Notes: generated from the letters alone by a model not told the origin. A DNA stretch of 36,024 bases from Bacillota bacterium (GCA_017433375.1 JAFRHG010000032.1:1-36024); one strand, 5' to 3'; shown: positions 25,141 through 32,813, numbered from the stretch's first letter. Numbers and translations are program-made.

Positions 25141-25797
25141 TCAGTCCTCCCAGACAAATTCCACGTTGCCCGCTTCACCGCCGTCGATGAGCAGGTTCTG
25201 TCCGGTCATAAACCGGTTGTTCACGGCGACAAAGTAGATCCATTCCGCGATCTCCTCCGGCTGGGCCCACCGCTTCAGGGGGGTCATCTCCATGATCCTC
25301 TCCCAGAGCCGGGGGTTGTCCATGACGCACCGGTTCAGGTCCGTCACTACGCCGCCGGGATCGATGCTGTTGCAGGTCGCCCGGGGCGCCAGGCGCAGGG
25401 CCGTATTCTTCGTGTAGGCGATTACCCCGCCCTTGCTGGCGGCGTACTCGGGGAACTCCGCCCCCGTGTGGCCGCTGGCGGACCCAACGTTCACCACGGC
25501 GCGGACCGCCTCATTTTCGACGGCGTAGCGCTCGGTCACGTTGATCACGCCCTTCAGGTTCACGGCCAGATCCGCGCCGCTGTCCTGCACGCCGGCGCAG
25601 TTGACCACTACCTGGGGCTGCAGGTCCGCCGGGAAAGTCTCCGGCTCGCGGACATCGACCCTGTGATGGTGATAATGCCCGTGGACGATGGCCGCCGGCA
25701 GAATGTCCATGCCGTGCACCTCATGTCCCCTTTCGAGGAAGTATTCCGCTGTCGCCCGGCCGATCCCCCGGGCCGTTCCCGTGATCAGGATGTTCAT
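25141..25797 (-). CDS. Short-chain dehydrogenase/reductase (SDR)
   Basis: The protein (218 aa) has a Rossmann start NILITGTARGIG with the TGxxxGIG nucleotide-binding motif, VVNCAG, a catalytic Ser in NVGSASGHTG, YAASK with catalytic Tyr and Lys, and the usual C-terminal MTGQNLLIDGG. The loop after the second strand contains Asp (GMDIL), which favours NAD over NADP. Substrate unknown. The ATG at 25797 overlaps the previous gene's TGA as ATGA and has AAAGGG 7 bases upstream; the frame is open 22 codons farther, but no homology lies there. Translational coupling to the VUT transporter is likely. Confidence 0.88.
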   Translation of the reverse strand: MNILITGTARGIGRATAEYFLERGHEVHGMDILPAAIVHGHYHHHRVDVREPETFPADLQPQVVVNCAGVQDSGADLAVNLKGVINVTERYAVENEAVRAVVNVGSASGHTGAEFPEYAASKGGVIAYTKNTALRLAPRATCNSIDPGGVVTDLNRCVMDNPRLWERIMEMTPLKRWAQPEEIAEWIYFVAVNNRFMTGQNLLIDGGEAGNVEFVWED

Positions 25798-26537
25798 GAC
25801 ACTGCCCTTTCCTGGTCCTCCCTGTACCGGATGTACTGTTCGCCGACCTGCTCCGCCTCCCACTGCTGGCTGATCCGGTAGCCGAAGGGGCTGAAGATTA
25901 TCTCGCAGAGCAGTTCCATGGCCGCCCCCGTCAGGGAGCAGAAGATCACCTGGGTCCAGCTCCAGCCGAAGAAGTGCACCGACACGATGGCGGCGAACAC
26001 CAGATTATCGAGAAACTGGGCGATCCCCGTGGACACGAAGGATCGGACCGCGAAGGCCTTGAATCCGCCGTAGGTCAGCCTCCTGGCCACGGCGTGGTTG
26101 ATCAGGGAATTGGTGATGGCGGCGACGACCATGGCCGTGCTGCTGCCCAGGACCACATACCAGCATCCGCCGATGGTGGCGTTCAGGGCGTCGTTCACCT
26201 CGCTCATCCCCGTGGAATAGTATTCTCCCCACATACCCGGCGTCAGGGACAGCAGTTTCAGCACCAGCGTAGCGCCCAGGTTCACCGTCATCGCCAGGAT
26301 GGAGATCTTGGCCGCGGCCTTGGGGCCGAAGCGCTTGCAGATCATGTCCATGCACAGAAAACTGACCCAGCTGAGGCAGAAGCCGCAGTCAAGCGCCAGA
26401 TAGTGCGTATTGAACAATTCCTTGTTGGCAAGGAGGTTCATCATGATGACGCTGATGATGAAAAGCGAAACAACGAGACTGGGGATGTTCCGCAGCAGTA
26501 CGCGGTAATCCTCCATCTCGCGCCGGATGAGATTCAT
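25794..26537 (-). CDS. VUT-family (YhhQ-type) queuosine-precursor transporter
   Basis: The protein (247 aa) has six or so membrane helices and matches the YhhQ/VUT family in layout: SLFIISVIMMNLLANKE, then DCGFCLSWVSFLCMDMICKRFG, ALNATIGGCWYVVLGSSTAM, then VRSFVSTGIAQFLDNLVF. Family members carry preQ0/preQ1-type precursors of the tRNA base queuosine. No queuosine biosynthesis gene or recognisable preQ1 riboswitch is in the window, so the substrate remains an inference. AAAGGAG lies 9 bases before the ATG. It heads the minus-strand run. The C-terminus (EAEQVGEQYIRYREDQ) is hydrophilic. Confidence 0.82.
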   Translation of the reverse strand: MNLIRREMEDYRVLLRNIPSLVVSLFIISVIMMNLLANKELFNTHYLALDCGFCLSWVSFLCMDMICKRFGPKAAAKISILAMTVNLGATLVLKLLSLTPGMWGEYYSTGMSEVNDALNATIGGCWYVVLGSSTAMVVAAITNSLINHAVARRLTYGGFKAFAVRSFVSTGIAQFLDNLVFAAIVSVHFFGWSWTQVIFCSLTGAAMELLCEIIFSPFGYRISQQWEAEQVGEQYIRYREDQERAVS

Positions 26538-26723
26538 ATTCAGTTACTCCTTTGGTTTTAATATTTTACAAGCAGGATATCGGACCCGAACTGCTTGGTC
26601 GCGGCGCCAAAAGCCTGCCCTCCGGCCGGCTCCTGACCGCTCTCCATATCTTACTCCATTCCTCCGCCGGAATCAAGCCCGCGGGGGCTCTCCGGGCATT
26701 TCTCTCATGGAGTCATATTCCGG

Positions 26724-26753
26724 TTGCCACGAGGGGCTTCCCTATTGCATAAT
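26724..26753 (+). promoter_or_regulatory. Promoter of the EamA transporter gene
   Basis: TTGCCA (26724-26729) and CATAAT (26748-26753) are 18 bases apart, each matching the consensus at five of six bases. The transcript would have a leader of about 80 bases that is very GC-rich and contains two copies of GCCGGTGCGC (26791-26800, 26813-26822). Bases 26560-26720 hold nothing else I can support. Confidence 0.55.
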
Positions 26754-26842
26754 AGAGCCAAGGCGGCGGTTCGCGCGCCGCGGTCCGGGCGCCGGTGCGC
26801 CGCTGTTCGCATGCCGGTGCGCTGCGACATGGGGAGAGGCTC

Positions 26843-27757
26843 ATGCAAAAGCAACCGCAAAACTGGATGCTGATCGTGTTTCTGGTGGCAATGGTCTCCA
26901 TCGGCTGGGGAATTGCCTTTATTTCCCTTGCCCGGCTGCTTCAGGTGATGGCGCCCATGCAGCTCCTGTCCGTCCGGTGGGGCATCACCGCCTTTATTTT
27001 TCTGATTCTGATTATCTCGGGAAAGCTCCGCATCCGGCTCCGGGGGAAGAAAAACGTGGCGTTTCTTTTTCTGGCCGGCCTCTTTGAGCCTTGCTCCTAC
27101 TCCATTCTGGAGGCCTGGGGGGTCAAGCTGACCTCCGCGTCCACCAGCGCCATCTTCGTGGCCACCATTCCCAGCATGACGCTGATCCTGGGCATCGTCC
27201 TGTTCCGCCACAAAGCGGACTGGAAACTGGTGCTCAGCCTGCTGGTCACCTTCCTGGGCGTGGCCATCGCCACCGTGTTTTCCCCGTCCTTCTCCCTGGG
27301 CGGAACGAGGACGGGCATGCTCTGCATGATGCTGGGGGTCATCGCCGCCAGCATGTACAGCCTGTCCAGCAAAAAAGCCTCCTCCGACTTCGACGCCTCG
27401 ACGGTGACCGCCGTCATGGCCTTTGAGGGGGCTATACTGTTCAACATCATTTCTCTGTGCCAGGGGTATCGTCTGGACGGGTTCCGGCTGCTGTTCACCG
27501 ACTGGCACATCATGGCCGATATGCTGTTTCTGGCCGTCTTCTGCGCCTTTGCTTCCTACGTCTGTTACAACCGCCTCCTCCAGTACGTGGACGCGGCGCT
27601 GGGAAACAACGTGGTCAGCAGCCTGTCCACGGTGATCGGCGTCGTCGCCGGCATCGTTCTGCTGGGCGATCTGTGGGGATGGTATACGGTGGTCGGGCTG
27701 GCCGTCACCCTGGCCGGTGTCTGGCTGTCCACCCTGCGCATGCGGGAGGATCTGTAG
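26843..27757 (+). CDS. EamA-family (DMT superfamily) transporter
   Basis: The protein (304 aa) has ten hydrophobic helices in two EamA repeats: SIGWGIAFISLARLLQVMAP in the first half, KLTSASTSAIFVATIPSMTL between, and SYVCYNRLLQYVDAALGNNV in the second. This is the usual pattern of drug/metabolite exporters; substrate unknown. GGGGAG stands 6 bases before the ATG at 26843. The frame is open upstream to 26795, but that part lies in the GC-rich leader and lacks family similarity. It is a single gene, divergent from the VUT transporter and converging on the HAD gene. Confidence 0.88.
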   Translation: MQKQPQNWMLIVFLVAMVSIGWGIAFISLARLLQVMAPMQLLSVRWGITAFIFLILIISGKLRIRLRGKKNVAFLFLAGLFEPCSYSILEAWGVKLTSASTSAIFVATIPSMTLILGIVLFRHKADWKLVLSLLVTFLGVAIATVFSPSFSLGGTRTGMLCMMLGVIAASMYSLSSKKASSDFDASTVTAVMAFEGAILFNIISLCQGYRLDGFRLLFTDWHIMADMLFLAVFCAFASYVCYNRLLQYVDAALGNNVVSSLSTVIGVVAGIVLLGDLWGWYTVVGLAVTLAGVWLSTLRMREDL

Positions 27758-27772
27758 TCCCGCACGGGAAGC

Positions 27773-27783
27773 GTTGCCTTTGC
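27773..27783 (-). repeat. Copy of intergenic word GCAAAGGCAAC
   Basis: An exact copy on the minus strand, one base after the HAD-protein TGA stop, in the 27-base gap between convergent genes. Confidence 0.7.
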
Positions 27784-27784
27784 C

Positions 27785-28600
27785 TCAGCCCTCCATGGCC
27801 TTCAGCCGTTCCATGGCCGCAATGTTGTCGATGATGGCCATGACCGCCTTCTCCAGGGGCCGTCCCCTGCTGTAGTCCGCCTTGAAGGCGAAGTTCGCCC
27901 GGTTCTCCCGGATGAGCCGCTCCGCTTCGTTGCGGTCGTTCTGGAAGACGACGATGGAGTGGCCGCCGTTGACCCGGGTCAGTTTCATGCAGGGCACATC
28001 CGTATCCCCGTCGCCGAAGTAGATCATGTTCCGGAAAGGGATCCGCCGGTCGTCATCGGGCACGTACTGGTTGAGTTCCTTCTGCTCCGTCACGTCCAGA
28101 ACGCCCTTGTTGATCCGGTAGAGGAACTGGGTCTTGCTGGTGTAGTTCACCGCCATGGCGGGCCACCTGGCCAGGCCGTTGTCCCCGTACATGAATTCGG
28201 CGGCATAGATTTCCTTGAACTTGTCCGCGATCTCCGTGCCCTCGATGATCTCCTTCAGGCCGGAGGAGATGATATAGTGCTCGCAGGCCAGGCCGTACTT
28301 CGCGCAGTAATCGCTGATCCGGTCGAACCAGGTGCGCACGCCGGGAAACAGCTTCACGCTGCTGCCCAGCTGCTGGAAGTTCTCCCGCCGCAGCAGGAAA
28401 CTGGACTGCCCTTTCTCCAGCATCATGTACATATAGGACAGGATGCTGTCCATCTGATGGGTCCTGGTCAGCCGGGTGCAGGCCGCCCAGAATTCCTCCG
28501 AGCTGATGTCCAGCCCCTCCATGAACCCGTAGTCCTGCATATTCTTCGGGGACAGGGTCTTATCAAAATCATACATCAGCGCAACGATGGGCTTGCTCAT
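27785..28600 (-). CDS. HAD-superfamily hydrolase
   Basis: The protein (271 aa) carries the HAD motifs: YDFDKTLS with nucleophile Asp11 and acid/base Asp13, ISSG as motif II, a Lys-containing segment, and FGDGDTDVPCM as motif IV. Between motifs I and II lies a helical cap (EEFWAACTRLTRTHQMDSIL, then SYMYMMLEKGQ). This pattern is that of phosphoserine-phosphatase-like phosphatases, but no substrate can be named. AAGGAG stands 7 bases before the ATG. The product has no signal or membrane segment, so it is cytoplasmic. It ends 27 bases from the convergent EamA gene, without a clear terminator between. Confidence 0.85.
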   Translation of the reverse strand: MSKPIVALMYDFDKTLSPKNMQDYGFMEGLDISSEEFWAACTRLTRTHQMDSILSYMYMMLEKGQSSFLLRRENFQQLGSSVKLFPGVRTWFDRISDYCAKYGLACEHYIISSGLKEIIEGTEIADKFKEIYAAEFMYGDNGLARWPAMAVNYTSKTQFLYRINKGVLDVTEQKELNQYVPDDDRRIPFRNMIYFGDGDTDVPCMKLTRVNGGHSIVVFQNDRNEAERLIRENRANFAFKADYSRGRPLEKAVMAIIDNIAAMERLKAMEG

Positions 28601-28699
28601 GGTTCTTCTCCTTGTTTACTTTTGTTGAAATTCAGTGGATGCTACGAAGTGAATGCTCGCAGACCTCCAGGAGGCACTGCCGGAGCATACTGTGAGTTC

Positions 28700-28728
28700 A
28701 TTATAAATGACATTCTGCTGAATTAACA
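28700..28728 (-). promoter_or_regulatory. Possible promoter of the HAD gene
   Basis: On the minus strand a perfect TATAAT (28700-28705) has TGTTAA (28723-28728) 17 bases upstream, a weak -35. It would give a leader of about 90 bases. It falls inside the second of the two 36-bp CRISPR-like repeats. Confidence 0.35.
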
Positions 28729-28806
28729 GGGCTTTCAAACTAACCACGGTGTTCAGCATCCTCTGCAACGACACAAGTTCCTTTTGAATTAACAAGGCTC
28801 TCAAAC
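28705..28806 (-). repeat. Two degenerate 36-bp repeats with a 30-bp spacer, CRISPR-like
   Basis: On the minus strand GTTTGAGAGCCTTGTTAATT starts at 28806 and GTTTGAAAGCCCTGTTAATT at 28740, exactly 66 bases apart, which equals a 36-base repeat plus a 30-base spacer. The first 22 bases match at 20 positions; over 36 bases 26 match, with decay concentrated at the 3' end. The GTTTGAGAG...TGT.AATT pattern resembles repeats of clostridial type II CRISPR arrays (from memory). No third unit lies in phase and no cas gene is in the window. The first copy begins 5 bases after the stop of the surface gene. It could alternatively be a plain duplicated segment. Confidence 0.4.
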
Positions 28807-28811
28807 GCTGA

Positions 28812-31151
28812 TCAGAGACCTACACGAACCTTAATCTGCTTCGACACGCCGTTATGTGCGTACACATAGATGTAACATGTGCCCTTGCCTTTGGCGGTGA
28901 CCTTGCCTCCGGAATTTACGCTGGCGATCTTGCTGTTTGATGTCATGTAACGCAAAGTAAGTGCGTGACTCTTGGACATCAGTTTCTTTTTCTTGTTGAC
29001 CTTGTTTACCTTTGCTTTGATCTTGAATGTCTTGCCTTTCTTCAGAGTGACCTTTGTCTTGTTCACACTCACGCTCTTTGCGTTGGTGTAATTCTTGGTG
29101 CCGTTTCCTGTGTAGGCGTGTATGAGAGGACTGTTTCTGACATAGGTCTTCTTGCCGTTCTTATAGACATATGCTCTGACATAGGCCTTGTATGCTGTCC
29201 CTTTCTTGAGGCCGGACTTAGTCCACTTGAAGGTCTTGTTGCCCTTGATGGTCTTTACCTTCTTGGTGACGATTTTCTTATTATCGTGATTGCAGCGAGC
29301 GAAGAAGATATCGTAGCCTGCTGCGCCCTGGATCTTGTTCCAGCTGATGGTGATGCTTTTCTTCTTTGCCGTCAGTTTAGCAAGAGGTGTGCCACTGACC
29401 TTTGGCGCGGAAGGTTTCAGCTTCGGGATAGTTTCGGTCTTTGTTGCTTTGCAAGACTTACAGGTGTAGGTCTTGATGCCTGTCTGTTTTTCTGTGGCCT
29501 TCTTCGTTACCTTGCCCGCATCCCAGCTGTGGCTTGCCTTTTCAACATGGGTCTTATCGTTGGCGCAGACTCTCTGGTGCTGTGTGGCATCGAGGTTTTT
29601 CCAGGCACTATATTTGTGCTCACCGAGATCTCCATATTCCACATTGCATACTTCACACTTTGCTTTTTCTGTGCATGTGGCTGTACCACCCGAATGGGCA
29701 GCTTCATCTTTTTTCCTTTGACAAACTTCACACTCATGCCAATGTTGCACTCCATCAGCTGTCCATTCGTCCTGCCATGCATGATTATCTTCATAAAACT
29801 TAAGCAAACAATACTCACATTCTTTCCAATGCCATTCGCTATTATTACCATAAGAATCACTCAGGGAACTATGTCCACATGCGCCATTACATACGGTGCA
29901 GCGTCCTTGGTTGTACGTGTGCTTTTCCGTGATTTCTTCCCCACACTTGTCGCAGACACCCTTATGTTCTCCGTCGTTCACATACTCCCACAAATAGTTA
30001 TGCTCTGCTGTAGCGGGGACGGTTATCTCAATCAGCTTTGATGCGTAGTCGGTCTTCTTGTCTCCGTTCAGCTGTTCATTGAATACGTAGAGTTTATCTG
30101 TGGACTCCATCTTGCCATCGATCGTCACGTTAGCTGTGCCTGAGGTGCTGTCTCCATCGTCAAATTTTATCAGATTTCCGTAATATTTAACTGCATCATT
30201 CTCATCTGTGACAATCGCTGAGATGTATTCCCCCTTTTTTGCGACAGCATCGGAGTATTCAATGTTCAATGTTTTCCCGTCACAAGTCGAGACGTCTTCG
30301 ACTTTGAAACTATCATGGTCGCTTTTCAGGGTCAGCTTCCACTCATTGTTTGAATTTGGCTCAACAGATTTAAGAGATCCGGCTCCTACGTCGCCGGAGG
30401 ATTTGCCGCGGTCGGCGGCAGATGTGAAGATTACAGATAACAGATTCAAATTAAAAGCGGGGCGTACGCCGGCGGTGCCATCCACATAGCCGTTATGGTG
30501 GATGAAGCCGCTATAAGTCACGATCGCACCATCCTTGATGGAGCCGGAGGAGCGGAGCCACCAGCCACCGTTACCGGCATACTCTCCCGATGGTTCTGTG
30601 TACGCCCCCAGTCTTTTCACATAATCCGTATTCTTAGCCCCGCGGGTTGGTGTACTGTTAGCGTTATTTGTAAAGCCGTAGGCCTCTTCCTCTGCTTCAT
30701 CAATCGACAAAAGGAAGATATGATCATCTGTCTCTTTAATCGCTACCTTTTCATTATCTGTATAGGCTGTGTTGATAAAGTCATTATTTAGCCATGAGCG
30801 AAGAGTGCTGTTTTTCCATGTGATGGATGTATATGTATTGTTATACTTCTTGCAGTCCAGGTTTTGATCAGACAGCAGAAACAGTTCGCCATTCTCGTTG
30901 GATAAAACGCGCCATTTGATGGGATCCTTATTGTAGTCACCGCTTCCGTCGGGGCTCTGCTTATAGTCTCCGAACCAGATGCTGCTTGTCTGTCCGCCTT
31001 CGATATTTGGTGCCTCGCCATTCGCCAGATAGATGGCAGCCGGTGCCGGATCATCGGCATAAACCGGTGCTCCCATTATGGGCATCATGGTGAATACCAT
31101 GGCCAGCGACATAGCGAATGCGATTACCTTGTTTTTCATTTTCGATTTCAT
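28812..31151 (-). CDS. Secreted DUF6273-domain surface protein (779 aa)
   Basis: A signal peptide (MKSKMKNKVIAFAMSLAMVF, then GAPVYADDP) is followed by a DUF6273 domain (about 35-240; IKWRVLSNENGELFLLSDQN, WWLRSSG, GVRPAFNLNL). Several Cys-x-x-Cys/His-rich units (about 387-567; HKGVCDKCGEEITEKHTY and similar) come next, then a fibronectin III-like domain (about 584-680) and a Lys-rich BIG2-like C-terminus (about 690-779) closely related to that of the 2111-aa protein. There is no sortase motif. The frame is open to 31343, but AGGAGG 6 bases before 31151 and the signal peptide fix the start. The Cys-rich units may bind zinc. Attachment through the shared C-terminal module is inference. Confidence 0.85.
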   Translation of the reverse strand: MKSKMKNKVIAFAMSLAMVFTMMPIMGAPVYADDPAPAAIYLANGEAPNIEGGQTSSIWFGDYKQSPDGSGDYNKDPIKWRVLSNENGELFLLSDQNLDCKKYNNTYTSITWKNSTLRSWLNNDFINTAYTDNEKVAIKETDDHIFLLSIDEAEEEAYGFTNNANSTPTRGAKNTDYVKRLGAYTEPSGEYAGNGGWWLRSSGSIKDGAIVTYSGFIHHNGYVDGTAGVRPAFNLNLLSVIFTSAADRGKSSGDVGAGSLKSVEPNSNNEWKLTLKSDHDSFKVEDVSTCDGKTLNIEYSDAVAKKGEYISAIVTDENDAVKYYGNLIKFDDGDSTSGTANVTIDGKMESTDKLYVFNEQLNGDKKTDYASKLIEITVPATAEHNYLWEYVNDGEHKGVCDKCGEEITEKHTYNQGRCTVCNGACGHSSLSDSYGNNSEWHWKECEYCLLKFYEDNHAWQDEWTADGVQHWHECEVCQRKKDEAAHSGGTATCTEKAKCEVCNVEYGDLGEHKYSAWKNLDATQHQRVCANDKTHVEKASHSWDAGKVTKKATEKQTGIKTYTCKSCKATKTETIPKLKPSAPKVSGTPLAKLTAKKKSITISWNKIQGAAGYDIFFARCNHDNKKIVTKKVKTIKGNKTFKWTKSGLKKGTAYKAYVRAYVYKNGKKTYVRNSPLIHAYTGNGTKNYTNAKSVSVNKTKVTLKKGKTFKIKAKVNKVNKKKKLMSKSHALTLRYMTSNSKIASVNSGGKVTAKGKGTCYIYVYAHNGVSKQIKVRVGL

Positions 31152-31157
31152 AGGAAT

Positions 31158-31216
31158 CCTCCTGTGACAAAAACCGGAGCGCAGGTGCGGCAGATCAGTG
31201 TCACATCTTTCTCCGG
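31158..31216 (-). promoter_or_regulatory. Attenuator-like leader of the DUF6273 gene
   Basis: On the minus strand CCGGAG (31211-31216) pairs with CTCCGG (31174-31179), followed by five T residues: a weak intrinsic terminator that ends 5 bases before the AGGAGG ribosome site (31158-31163). The 7-base block TGTCACA overlapping the U-tract and ribosome site (31163-31169) is complementary to TGTGACA in the terminator loop (31199-31205). The two pairings cannot form together in a simple way. The layout repeats that of the leader at 25-85. Confidence 0.5.
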
Positions 31217-31250
31217 CATTATTTCCTGCTCGTTTATATTTATTTTTATG

Positions 31251-31279
31251 ATTATATTTTAACACAGCAGAGTAGAAAA
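31251..31279 (-). promoter_or_regulatory. Promoter of the DUF6273 surface gene
   Basis: On the minus strand TATAAT (31251-31256) lies 17 bases from TTTTCT (31274-31279) in a very AT-rich stretch. Both boxes and the spacing equal those before the 2111-aa protein. The transcript would have a leader of about 90 bases that includes the attenuator-like structure. Confidence 0.5.
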
Positions 31280-31315
31280 ACATACATATCTTGCACAAAC
31301 GTTGCCTAATAATAA

Positions 31316-31357
31316 AACACCCTGAGTATAATGCTGTTTGCACTACCCCAGGGTGTT
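31316..31357 (-). terminator. Terminator behind the truncated surface-protein fragment
   Basis: A 9-bp stem AACACCCTG/CAGGGTGTT (31316-31324 with 31349-31357) with a 24-base loop is followed by a T-rich run on the minus strand, 28 bases past the stop at 31385. Confidence 0.65.
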
Positions 31358-31384
31358 GTTTCTATTATTCTTTTCTCCTTACGA

Positions 31385-32281
31385 TCATCTCACCTTGACC
31401 GTGAACGTTACTGTCTTCACAGCGGATGGCTTGTAATTAGCATTACCTGCTGCCTTTACTTTGACCTTGACCTTGTAGGTGCCCTTCTTCAGGCCTTTCT
31501 TCACGGTGACCTTGCCGGTGGTCTTGGCGATGGTGATCTTCTTGCTACCGGAGGACTTGGTGTAGGTCATCTTGCCCTGGCCCTTTTTCGTAAAGGCAAT
31601 CACTTTGCTAACAGCCAATGTCTTGGTCTTTTTCAGCTTGCCGTTCTTGCCTTTCGTGGAGCCTTTGACTGTAGCTGTCTTGGCTTTTATGGTCAGAGGA
31701 TTGGCTGCCTTGTTGATCTTCCATTTGATGGACTTTACTGCTGTCGCTCCGTCGGACCACTTGTATACGTAGTTGGCATTGGTCTTCAGTGTAGCTTTCG
31801 CTGTAAATGTGCCGGCCTTAGTAGCCTTTACTGTGCCGGAAAGCGTGTAGTTAGCCCCTGATGCTACACCTGTCTGAGCCTTTCCGTTGTAGGTAAAGGT
31901 CTTACCTGCAGGAGCTGTTACCTTAACTGAAGCCTTGTTGATCTTCCATGAAATCTCCTGCATTCCGGTACTTCCGTCTGTCCATTCATATATGTAATCT
32001 GGATCAGTTTTCAGAGTTGCTTTTGCAGTGTAATCTCCGGCATTGGTTGCTGATGCATCGGTAAGTGTATATCTCTCTCCTGCAGCCACACCTGTCTGGG
32101 CCTTACCGTTGTATGTAAGTGTATCACCAGTAGGAATAGCTACTTTGTCTTCTGCGATAGCCTTGTTGATCTTCCATGGGATGGTTTTTGGGTCAGTATC
32201 TCCGTCTGCCCAAATATACCCATCCTCTAATGTGGCTGTGGCTTTATAAGACCCGGCATTTGCCGCAGATGTTGTACGGTC
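31385..32281 (-). pseudogene. 5'-truncated surface protein fragment with MBG-like repeats
   Basis: The open frame of 298 codons has no credible start. It begins abruptly after a TGA (32282-32284) in the middle of a repeat (TTSAANAGSYKATATL) and runs through one partial and two full MBG-like units ending WKINKA, each with FTYNGKAQTGVASGANYTL-type cores. A Lys-rich wall-type C-terminus follows (KVTVKKGLKKGTYKVKVKVK). A GTG at 32089 can be read as a start but lies inside a repeat. Signal peptide and N-terminal domains are missing and the upstream DNA is unrelated, so a recombination or deletion removed the 5' part. It is unlikely to be expressed as a surface protein. Confidence 0.75.
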
Positions 32282-32321
32282 TCAAGCATCTCCTTAGTAA
32301 CGATATTCGATAACTAAAATT

Positions 32322-32358
32322 ACCTGGCTGGGATGTAAGCTTCCTGGCCAGGTTTTTT
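32322..32358 (+). terminator. Plus-strand terminator at the edge of the truncated fragment
   Basis: A 12-bp stem with two G-U pairs (32322-32333 with 32342-32353) is followed by TTTTTT. No plus-strand gene precedes it in the window, so it is probably the tail of a lost gene brought in or cut off by rearrangement. Confidence 0.65.
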
Positions 32359-32383
32359 AATGTCAGGATGTTTACACACGTGT

Positions 32384-32389
32384 TATAAT
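32384..32389 (+). promoter_or_regulatory. Extended -10 promoter of the 76-aa ORF
   Basis: A perfect TATAAT is preceded by TG at the extended -10 position (TGTTATAAT, 32381-32389). The -35 region is weak. The leader to the ORF is about 155 bases and contains a small dyad AATGAT/ATGATCATT; no known riboswitch was recognised in it. Confidence 0.55.
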
Positions 32390-32552
32390 ATCAGAGCAAG
32401 GCAATCACACGGTAAGAACAGAATACTAAAGCACAAAACATAATGATTTCATGATCATTACAGATGCTACGGTTTGTTGTGGCATGGCGTGGTTTGGATC
32501 ATGAAAGCTACCCTCTTTTCTATATCTACCGATAATGTAAAGGAGGTACATT

Positions 32553-32783
32553 ATGTTAACAGAGAGAACTTTAAGAAACAAAGCCCATGATATTGGGTGT
32601 CATGTTACGATAATCAGACATCAAATTAGCCATTCCTTATTTTACATTATGTTCGGAGAACATATTCCATGTCAATCCGATTCTCATACTCTTCGTTCAA
32701 ACAGCTCCATTCAGGTAATCATTTACCGGATATCGCTGGTCAAATCACCAAAAGTCGGAAGTCACTTTATTCATCTTTACTGA
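32553..32783 (+). CDS. Small orphan protein of unknown function (76 aa)
   Basis: The frame starts at ATG 32553 behind a textbook AAAGGAGG with 6-base spacing and has an extended -10 promoter upstream. The product begins MLTERTLRNKAHDIGCHVTI. This N-terminal pattern recalls short clostridial proteins that start with (T/R)LRxKAxxxGY, but the rest shows no match I can name and may have drifted by frameshift. No signal peptide or membrane helix is visible. The base composition is AT-rich, unlike the flanking feoB. It is either a real small accessory protein or a decayed copy. Confidence 0.45.
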   Translation: MLTERTLRNKAHDIGCHVTIIRHQISHSLFYIMFGEHIPCQSDSHTLRSNSSIQVIIYRISLVKSPKVGSHFIHLY

Positions 32784-32813
32784 TAAAGTGGAGTGTCTCG
32801 AGATTGCCTTTCG

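Noticed and set aside
23777-25237. A 486-codon plus-strand frame opposite the CDF gene
   Set aside because: Shadow of a clear transporter gene, with low-complexity His/Gln/Asp composition.
26538-26600. A preQ1 riboswitch before the VUT transporter
   Set aside because: Only a short AAGCAG/CTGCTT pairing is present; the preQ1 consensus is not.
27756-27772. Terminator between the EamA and HAD genes
   Set aside because: TCCCG/CGGGA closes a loop of only two bases and no T-run follows.
28616-28804. A 62-codon minus-strand frame over the CRISPR-like repeats
   Set aside because: Its internal similarity (RALLIQ/KALLIQ) is just the DNA repeat translated; no ribosome site.
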